Below, in pieces: positions 1 through 5,061 of a stretch of DNA of 5,061 nucleotides. The stretch spans positions 1-5,061 of the forward strand of contig JAPKZE010000489.1 of assembly GCA_026393955.1 (NCBI GenBank). The letters run 5' to 3'. Made by a program: the position numbers and the translations under genes. Within the stretch, counting starts at the first letter, position 1. Each line of letters starts with the position of its first letter. The notes beneath the pieces are model-generated. The model made no database searches, was not told the origin of the DNA, and worked only from the letters and a program-made list of their open reading frames with translations. Source of the stretch: Candidatus Aminicenantota bacterium (GTDB taxonomy: Bacteria; Acidobacteriota; Aminicenantia; Aminicenantales; Saccharicenantaceae).

Positions 1-2532
1 TCAGCCGTCCTTTCGCTCCGGCCGGCCGGCGCCGGCCAGGGCTTTCTTGAGGTAGCGCGCCGTGTGGGAGCCGTCGCCGGACGCGGCGACCTCCTCCGGC
101 GTCCCCTGGGCCACGATGCGGCCGCCGTCCGCCCCGCCTTCGGGCCCCAGGTCGATAATATAGTCGCAGTACTTGATGACTTCAAGGTTGTGCTCGATGA
201 TGACGACGGTGTTGCCGAGCGAGGCCAGTTCGGACAGGACTTCGAGCAGCTTGCGGACGTCGTCGAAGTGCAGTCCGGTCGTGGGCTCGTCGAGCAGGTA
301 GTGCGTCCGCCCGGTGGCCCGCCGTCCGAGCTCCTTGGTCAGCTTGATGCGCTGGGCCTCGCCGCCGGACAGGGTCGGCGCGGGCTGGCCGAGGCGGATG
401 TAGCCGAGCCCGACCCGCTTCAGCGTGGCCAGCCTGCGCTTGACCTGGGGGTAGGCCTTGAGGAGCTCGTAGGCGTCGTCGACCGTCATGGCCAGGTAGT
501 CGGCGATCGATTTGCCCTTGTAGGTGACGGCCAGGGTCTCCTTGTTGTAGCGCTTCCCGTCGCAGCGGTCGCAGGTGACGAAGACATCGGCCAGGAAGTG
601 CATTTCGATCTTCTTGACCCCGGCGCCCTCGCAGTCCTCGCAGCGCCCGCCCGGGACGTTGAAGCTGAAGCGGCCCGGGCCGTAACCGCGCATGCGCGCC
701 TCGCCGGTTCGGGCCATGAGGTCGCGCAGGGCCGCGAACAGGCCGGTGTAGGTCGCCGGATTGGAGCGCGGCGTCCGGCCGATGGGCTTCTGATCCACGG
801 CCACGACCTTGTCGAGGCCCTCGATGCCCTCGATCCTGTCGTGGGCGCCGACGGTCTGACGGGCCTTGTAGAGCTTGTTCTCCAGGGCCTTGTAAAGGAT
901 GTCGTAGACGAGCGTGCTCTTGCCCGAGCCGGAGACGCCGGTCACGGCCGTCATGGCCGCGAGCGGGACGCGGACGTCGATCGACTTGAGGTTGTGCTCG
1001 CGGGCCTTGCGGATGACGAGCCAGCCCGCCGGCTTGCGGCGGGCCGGCGGGACGGGCACGGATCTCTCGCCCCGAAGGTACTGGGCCGTCAGGGAATCGG
1101 GGGCGGCCAGGACGGCCGCCAGCGGCCCTTCGGCGACCTTGAAGCCGCCGTCCTCCCCCGCCCCGGGGCCGAGGTCGAGGAGATAGTCGGCCGAGCGGAT
1201 GGTCTGCTCGTCGTGCTCGACGACGATGACCGAGTTGCCGTCGTCGCGCAAGCTGCGAAGGAGCGCGATCAGGCGGCCGTTGTCGCGCTGGTGCAGGCCG
1301 ATGGTCGGCTCGTCGAGGACGTAGAGGACGCCGCGGAGGCGCGACCCGACCTGGGCGGCCAACCGGACGCGCTGGGCCTCGCCGCCGGAGAGGGACGCGG
1401 TCTTCCGGTTGAGCTGGAGGTAGGACATGCCCAGCTCCTCCATGACGGCCAAGCGGGAGGCGATCTCCTTGAGGATCCGCGAGGCGACGAGCGCCTGTGC
1501 GGGGGAGAAGACGAGCCTGGCGCATTCGGCCAGGAGGTCGCGGATCGAGAGCTCGCCGATGTCGTGGATGTTCTTCCCGTCGATCTTGACCGAGAGGCTC
1601 TCCTTGCGGAGGCGGGCGCCGCAGCAGTCGGGGCAGACGTCGTCGGTGAGCTCGACCTCGCCCCATTCGTTGTGGGTCGTCTGGTAGCCGAGGCCGTGGC
1701 ACTTCGGGCAGGCGCCGTAGGGGCTGTTGAAGGAGAAGTTGCGCGGCTCGAGCTCGGCCAGGCTGACCTCGCAGTAGGGGCAGAGAAGGGTCTGGGAGAA
1801 GAAGCGCTCCTTGCCGGATTCGTCGACGACGAGGACCTCGCCTTCGGCGACCTCGAGGGCCTTTTCGACGGCGGCGCGCAGGCGGCGCTCGGCGTCGGGG
1901 CCGATCTTGACCGTGTCGACGAGGACCTCGATCGAGTGCTTGCGGTTCTTCTCGAGCGGGATGTCGTCCTCGAGGTCGTGGAGAGCGCCGTTGACGCGGG
2001 CCCGGAGGAAGCCCTTCTTGCGCAGGCGCTCGAACAGGCGCTGGTACTCGCCCTTGCGGCCCTTGATCACGGGGGCCAGGATGCGGACCTTGGCCCCGGG
2101 GGCGTGCTCGGCGATGCGGGCCAGGATCTCCTCCGGCGTCTGGGACGAGACGACCCGGCCGCAGCTCGGGCAGTGGGGCGTGCCGACCCGGGCGAAGAGC
2201 AGGCGAAAGAGGTCGTAGACCTCGGTGATGGTGCCCACGGTCGAGCGCGGGTTGGTCGAGATGGTCTTCTGGTCGATGGAGATGGCCGGCGAGATGCCCT
2301 CGACGGACTCGACCTCGGGCTTCTCCATCTGGTCGATGAACTGGCGGGCGTAGGCCGAGAGGCACTCGATATAGCGGCGCTGGCCCTCGGCGAAGATGGT
2401 GTCGAAGGCGAGGGACGACTTCCCGGAGCCGGACGGGCCGGTGACCACGATCAGCTTGTTCCGGGGGAGCGCAACGTCGATGCGCTTCAGATTGTGTTGG
2501 GCCGCCCCCTTGATGCGAATCTCGTCGAGCAT
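1..2532 (-). CDS. uvrA: UvrA, excinuclease ABC subunit A (compact form)
   Basis: Cytoplasmic damage-recognition ATPase of nucleotide excision repair; by family knowledge it acts as a dimer, loads UvrB onto lesions and then leaves. Two ABC ATPase halves are visible. The N-terminal half has Walker A GPSGSGKSS (32-40, K38), a UvrB-binding region (about 121-250), signature LSGGEAQR (381-388), Walker B YVLDEP (404-409) and H440. The C-terminal half has Walker A GVSGSGKST (532-540, K538), signature 721-728, Walker B YLLDEP (745-750) and H781. Cysteine pairs are C121/C124, C251/C254, C275/C278, C300/C303, C631/C634 and C654/C657, all expected zinc ligands. At 843 residues it is about 100 shorter than the E. 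coli protein (about 940). The loss falls between C278 and C300, where the insertion domain normally sits. The start MLDEIRIKGA fits the usual family N-terminus; no Shine-Dalgarno precedes it. TGA stop at 3-1. Divergent from the helicase gene. Identity is near certain; it is not a UvrA2 paralogue, because the UvrB-binding region is kept. Confidence 0.98.
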   Translation of the reverse strand: MLDEIRIKGAAQHNLKRIDVALPRNKLIVVTGPSGSGKSSLAFDTIFAEGQRRYIECLSAYARQFIDQMEKPEVESVEGISPAISIDQKTISTNPRSTVGTITEVYDLFRLLFARVGTPHCPSCGRVVSSQTPEEILARIAEHAPGAKVRILAPVIKGRKGEYQRLFERLRKKGFLRARVNGALHDLEDDIPLEKNRKHSIEVLVDTVKIGPDAERRLRAAVEKALEVAEGEVLVVDESGKERFFSQTLLCPYCEVSLAELEPRNFSFNSPYGACPKCHGLGYQTTHNEWGEVELTDDVCPDCCGARLRKESLSVKIDGKNIHDIGELSIRDLLAECARLVFSPAQALVASRILKEIASRLAVMEELGMSYLQLNRKTASLSGGEAQRVRLAAQVGSRLRGVLYVLDEPTIGLHQRDNGRLIALLRSLRDDGNSVIVVEHDEQTIRSADYLLDLGPGAGEDGGFKVAEGPLAAVLAAPDSLTAQYLRGERSVPVPPARRKPAGWLVIRKAREHNLKSIDVRVPLAAMTAVTGVSGSGKSTLVYDILYKALENKLYKARQTVGAHDRIEGIEGLDKVVAVDQKPIGRTPRSNPATYTGLFAALRDLMARTGEARMRGYGPGRFSFNVPGGRCEDCEGAGVKKIEMHFLADVFVTCDRCDGKRYNKETLAVTYKGKSIADYLAMTVDDAYELLKAYPQVKRRLATLKRVGLGYIRLGQPAPTLSGGEAQRIKLTKELGRRATGRTHYLLDEPTTGLHFDDVRKLLEVLSELASLGNTVVIIEHNLEVIKYCDYIIDLGPEGGADGGRIVAQGTPEEVAASGDGSHTARYLKKALAGAGRPERKDG

Positions 2533-2540
2533 AACGGTCT

Positions 2541-2568
2541 ATTTTAGCATAAGACGGGGTCAGGTCTA
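2541..2568 (-). promoter_or_regulatory. Putative uvrA promoter, possibly leaderless
   Basis: Reading the minus strand, TAAAAT (2546-2541) resembles a -10 box (5 of 6 to TATAAT). TAGACC (2568-2563) lies 16 bases upstream and is a weak -35 candidate (4 of 6 to TTGACA). The -10 ends 8 bases before the uvrA ATG, so transcription would begin at or next to the start codon. The absence of any GGAGG-like sequence upstream of this ATG is consistent with a leaderless message. The -35 candidate lies inside the left arm of the inverted repeat. This is a motif match only; a promoter further upstream is equally possible. Confidence 0.35.
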
Positions 2569-2610
2569 CTTTTTGACTCGTTTCCGTCACAATAAGTAGA
2601 CCTGACCCCG
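2555..2610. repeat. REP-like imperfect palindrome between the divergent genes
   Basis: The left arm cggggtcaggtctactt (2555-2571) is matched perfectly by its reverse complement at 2594-2610, giving a 17-base-pair stem. Beyond one mismatch and a 2-base bulge the pairing continues to 2577/2586, leaving a loop of about 8 bases (2578-2585). Each arm, read inward, has the form GGGGTCAGGTCTACTT(T/A)TTG followed by AC, so the element looks like two inverted copies of one end motif. From memory, GGGGTCAGGTCTAC-type palindromes flank Y1/RAYT (REP-associated tyrosine) transposases and occur scattered in many bacterial genomes; this was not searched. No target duplication is evident at its edges (AAGA on the left, AATT on the right). 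No transposase gene lies in the window, so this would be a non-autonomous copy. It has no U-tract and lies between two gene starts, which argues against an ordinary terminator. Confidence 0.85.
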
Positions 2611-2615
2611 AATTG

Positions 2616-2644
2616 TTGACCGGGCCGGACGATTTGGCTAGGAT
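2616..2644 (+). promoter_or_regulatory. Putative sigma-70-type promoter for the helicase gene
   Basis: TTGACC (2616-2621, 5 of 6 to TTGACA) and TAGGAT (2639-2644, 4 of 6 to TATAAT, keeping the key first, second and last bases) are separated by exactly 17 bases. The predicted start of transcription is near 2650-2652, only a few bases before the ATG at 2656, so the message would be leaderless or almost so. The -35 box begins 6 bases after the end of the inverted repeat. It is the best promoter match in the intergenic region but is judged by eye only. Confidence 0.45.
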
Positions 2645-2648
2645 GAGG
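2645..2648 (+). promoter_or_regulatory. Possible Shine-Dalgarno of the helicase gene
   Basis: GAGG at 2645-2648, within a G-rich run, stands 7 bases before ATG 2656, a normal distance. An in-frame TGA at 2644-2646 rules out any upstream extension of the reading frame, so ATG 2656 is the earliest possible start. If the TAGGAT box just upstream is the true -10, this site would mostly not be transcribed; the promoter and ribosome-site readings therefore compete. GGGGCCCC (2648-2655) directly before the ATG is a small palindrome of no known meaning. Confidence 0.4.
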
Positions 2649-2655
2649 GGGCCCC

Positions 2656-5043
2656 ATGTCCAACGAAGAGAAGATCCTCCGTTCCCTCGAGCTGCTCAAG
2701 GACATCGGCTACAAGAGCGACTCGATCAAGGCCATCAAGCACCTGCCGGCCCAGGAGGGCTCGTACCGCGACTACCCCGACAGCGTCCACCCGGCCCTGC
2801 GCGAGGCCCTGGTGGCCAAGGGCTTCACCTCCCTCTACTCGCATCAGCGCTCGAGCTGGGAGGCGCTGAAGGAGGGCAAGAACATCGTCGTCGTGACCCC
2901 GACGGCGTCCGGGAAGACCCTCTGCTACAACCTGCCGGTCCTGGACGCCATCATGAAGGACCCGTCGACGCGGGCCATGTACCTCTTCCCGACCAAGGCG
3001 CTGTCGCAGGACCAGCAGGCCGAGCTCGACGACATCAACGGGCGCCTGCCCGAGGAGATCCGCGTTTTCACCTACGACGGCGACACGCCCCAGGACGCCC
3101 GCAAGGCCATCCGGGCCCGCGGCCACATCGTCCTGACCAACCCCGACATGCTCCACGCCGGCATCCTCCCCCACCATACCAAGTGGATCAAGCTCTTCGA
3201 GAACCTCAAGTACATCGTCATCGACGAGCTCCACAACTACCGCGGCATCTTCGGCAGCCACCTGGCCAACGTGCTGCGGCGGCTGCGGCGGATCGCCCGG
3301 TTCTACGGCGCCGACCCGCAGTTCATCCTCTGCACGGCGACCATCGCCAACCCGGCCGAGATGGCCGAAAAGATGATCGAGGCCCCGGTGACCCTCGTCG
3401 ACGACAACGGCGCGCCGCGCGGCGGGAAATACTTCGTCTTCTACACGCCGCCCGTGGTCAACGCGGCCCTGGGCATCCGCCGGTCCTACGTCAACGAGTC
3501 GCGGCGCGTGGCCTCGATCTTTCTCAAGAACGGTCTCCAGACGATCGTGTTCGCGGGCAGCCGCCTCATCACCGAGGTCCTCCTGACCTATCTCAAGGAG
3601 GACATCGAGACGAATATCCAGCGAGAGGGGCTCATCCGCGGCTACCGGGGCGGCTACCTGCCGCTGAAGAGGCGGGAGATCGAGAAGGGCCTGCGGACGG
3701 GCGAGATCCTCGGCGTCGTCTCGACCAACGCCCTGGAGCTCGGCATCGACATCGGGACGCTCGACGTCGCCGTGCTGGCCGGCTACCCCGGCACGATCGC
3801 CAGCACCTGGCAGCGGGCCGGGCGGGCGGGGCGGAAGACGGGCCTGTCGGCGGCCGTGCTCGTGGCCACCAGCTCGCCGCTCGACCAGTTCATCATCAAC
3901 AACCCGGAGTATTTCTTCTCCAAATCGCCGGAGATGGCCCTCATCAACCCGGACAATCTGTCGATCCTCGTCAGTCACATCGAATGCGCCGCCTTCGAGC
4001 TGCCGTTCGAGGACGGCGAGACGTTCGGCCGGGCCGAGATCGGGCCCATCCTCAACTTCCTGGAGGAGGACAAGATCCTCCACCACTCCAAGGACAAGTG
4101 GTTCTACACGTCGGAGGCCTACCCGGCCGACGCCATCAGCCTGCGCAGCATCTCGTCGGACAACTTCGTCGTCGTCGACATCACCGGCGAGGCCAGGGTC
4201 ATCGCCGAGGTCGACTTCACCTCGGCCCTCACGGCCCTGCACCCCAAGGCCATCTACATCGTCGAGGGCGAGCAGTACTTCGTCGAGAAGCTCGACTTCG
4301 AGGAGCGCAAGGCCTACGTCAAGAAGACCGACATCGACTACTACACCGACGCCATCGACTACACCAAGATCACCATCCTCGACCTCTTCGACAAGAAGGG
4401 CCTGGAGGGCGGGACGGGGCGGGTCTCCCACGGCGAGGTCCACGTGGCGACGCAGGTCGTCGGGTTCAAGAAGATCAAGTTCCACACCATGGAGAACGTC
4501 GGCGCGGGCGACCTCCAGCTGCCGCAGAACGAGATGCACACGACGGCCTACTGGCTGACCGTGCCGTCCGCGCTCATGCAGGCCATCCCCTATCCGGCCG
4601 AGCAGCGGGTCAACGGCCTGTTCGGCCTGGCCTACCTCATCCACCACGTCTCGCCGCTCTTCATGATGTGCGACCTGCACGACGTGGGCGTCTCGATCGG
4701 CGACAACACCTCGGGCGATCCCGTCCGGCCGCTCCCCCTTCAGACCCGGCCGGCCGTCCAAGGCGCGGACGAGATGCCGGTCTTCATGGACCCGGACTTC
4801 GAGCCGAACATCTTCATCTACGACAATTACCCCGGGGGGATCGGGCTCAGCCCGTCGCTCTTCGCCCTCGAGTCGCGCCTCCTCGACCACGCCCTGAAGA
4901 CCCTCGAGGCCTGCCCTTGCCTGGACGGCTGTCCCTCCTGCGTCGGCGCGACCAACGAAAGCGGCAAGGACGCGAAAAAAGTCGCCCGGGTCATCCTCCA
5001 GGGCCTCCTCGGCCTCAGCGACCGGCCCTCCCGCGTCAATTAA
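2656..5043 (+). CDS. mrfA: MrfA/YprA-type superfamily 2 DNA helicase with DUF1998 tetracysteine module
   Basis: Likely an ATP-dependent 3'-5' DNA helicase for damaged DNA. In Bacillus subtilis the relative MrfA (YprA, about 750 residues) works with the exonuclease MrfB to excise mitomycin C lesions independently of UvrABC. Residues 1-60 form the family N-terminus, ending in LYSHQ with Q64. RecA1 has motif I TPTASGKT (81-88), Ia FPTKALS (111-117), Ib TNPDML (161-166), motif II DELH (190-193) and motif III TAT (227-229). RecA2 has motif IV IVFAGSR (297-303), motif V STNALELGIDIG (356-367) and motif VI QRAGRAGR (386-393). A probable winged-helix region follows (about 430-500). The C-terminal DUF1998 region has YDNYPGGIGLS (722-732) and a metal-binding cluster C753-X-C755-X3-C759-X2-C762. 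At 795 residues it is full length, ending in TAA at 5041-5043. Lhr is excluded by size and by the tetracysteine module. The helicase family is near certain; strict MrfA orthology is inferred and would be strengthened by an mrfB gene downstream. Confidence 0.88.
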   Translation: MSNEEKILRSLELLKDIGYKSDSIKAIKHLPAQEGSYRDYPDSVHPALREALVAKGFTSLYSHQRSSWEALKEGKNIVVVTPTASGKTLCYNLPVLDAIMKDPSTRAMYLFPTKALSQDQQAELDDINGRLPEEIRVFTYDGDTPQDARKAIRARGHIVLTNPDMLHAGILPHHTKWIKLFENLKYIVIDELHNYRGIFGSHLANVLRRLRRIARFYGADPQFILCTATIANPAEMAEKMIEAPVTLVDDNGAPRGGKYFVFYTPPVVNAALGIRRSYVNESRRVASIFLKNGLQTIVFAGSRLITEVLLTYLKEDIETNIQREGLIRGYRGGYLPLKRREIEKGLRTGEILGVVSTNALELGIDIGTLDVAVLAGYPGTIASTWQRAGRAGRKTGLSAAVLVATSSPLDQFIINNPEYFFSKSPEMALINPDNLSILVSHIECAAFELPFEDGETFGRAEIGPILNFLEEDKILHHSKDKWFYTSEAYPADAISLRSISSDNFVVVDITGEARVIAEVDFTSALTALHPKAIYIVEGEQYFVEKLDFEERKAYVKKTDIDYYTDAIDYTKITILDLFDKKGLEGGTGRVSHGEVHVATQVVGFKKIKFHTMENVGAGDLQLPQNEMHTTAYWLTVPSALMQAIPYPAEQRVNGLFGLAYLIHHVSPLFMMCDLHDVGVSIGDNTSGDPVRPLPLQTRPAVQGADEMPVFMDPDFEPNIFIYDNYPGGIGLSPSLFALESRLLDHALKTLEACPCLDGCPSCVGATNESGKDAKKVARVILQGLLGLSDRPSRVN

Positions 5044-5061
5044 CAAAAGAACGGACCTAGT

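Larger units (their letters stand above)
2533..2655. other. Divergent intergenic region between uvrA and the helicase gene
   Basis: This 123-base region contains the 5' ends of both genes. In order it holds a putative uvrA promoter on the minus strand (2541-2568), a large inverted repeat (2555-2610), a putative helicase promoter on the plus strand (2616-2644) and a weak Shine-Dalgarno next to the helicase start. It is visibly more AT-rich around 2536-2600 than the coding DNA on either side. No plausible small gene, RNA gene or LexA-type operator was seen. Calling it a regulatory region follows from the gene arrangement and is not shown by experiment. Confidence 0.85.

Noticed and set aside
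1..2532. UvrA2 or drug-resistance-type UvrA paralogue, suggested by the short length
   Set aside because: Those forms typically lack the UvrB-binding domain. Here the region between C124 and C251 is present and alignable to the canonical protein; the missing part is the insertion domain.
64..2547. Long plus-strand open frame of about 827 codons opposite uvrA
   Set aside because: It is an antisense shadow created by the strong GC third-position bias of uvrA. The translation is low-complexity (rich in A, G, L, V, D, E), has no recognisable domain and covers a gene with complete ATPase motifs.
182..2590. Minus-strand frame of about 802 codons overlapping uvrA in another phase and starting in the intergenic palindrome
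   Set aside because: It is an arginine- and proline-rich shadow frame of uvrA with no recognisable domain; uvrA itself explains the region.
2555..2610. Rho-independent terminator
   Set aside because: The stem is strong, but there is no T-run immediately after it on either strand, and it lies between two divergent gene starts where no transcript needs to end.
2533..2655. LexA/SOS operator expected near a uvrA promoter
   Set aside because: Neither a CTGT-N8-ACAG type nor a GAAC-N4-GTTC type palindrome was seen on either strand. A lineage-specific LexA site cannot be excluded.
2638..5046. Long minus-strand open frame of about 802 codons opposite the helicase gene
   Set aside because: It is the same kind of antisense shadow: compositionally biased, with no domain, lying over a gene whose helicase motifs are all intact.
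2613..5060. Overlapping plus-strand frame of about 815 codons in another phase, apparently open across the helicase gene
   Set aside because: Its translation is dominated by R, P, G, A and H and has no family motif; it is a frame-shifted shadow of the helicase reading frame.
5044..5061. Terminator or start of a downstream gene after the helicase stop
   Set aside because: Only 18 bases remain; they contain no hairpin and no start codon with a convincing ribosome site.

Overview
This window holds two complete, divergently transcribed DNA-repair genes separated by a 123-base intergenic region. The sequence is strongly GC-rich with matching third-position bias in both genes, so it is clearly bacterial chromosome. 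The lineage cannot be fixed from two genes. A high-GC, non-proteobacterial environmental phylum (for example Acidobacteriota or Aminicenantota-like) is a guess only.

Layout: bases 1-2532, minus strand, encode a UvrA excinuclease subunit of 843 residues, with its stop codon at the very first bases of the window. Bases 2533-2655 hold the start regions of both genes and a conspicuous near-perfect inverted repeat (2555-2610), which resembles the GGGGTCAGGTCTAC-type palindromes found near REP-associated (Y1/RAYT) transposases. Bases 2656-5043, plus strand, encode a 795-residue superfamily 2 DNA helicase with a C-terminal tetracysteine/DUF1998 module, of the YprA/MrfA type. The last 18 bases hold nothing recognisable.

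How the genes may work together: UvrA finds bulky lesions and loads UvrB for nucleotide excision repair. MrfA of Bacillus subtilis works with the exonuclease MrfB in a UvrABC-independent route for mitomycin C damage. The two genes lying back to back therefore suggests a small excision-repair locus with two parallel entry points. Shared control is an inference. No LexA-type operator is visible.

The points most worth a second look are the compact UvrA, which appears to lack the insertion domain while keeping the UvrB-binding domain and all cysteine pairs, and the REP-like palindrome that sits between, and partly within, the putative promoters of both genes. No evidence of a wholly new system was found.
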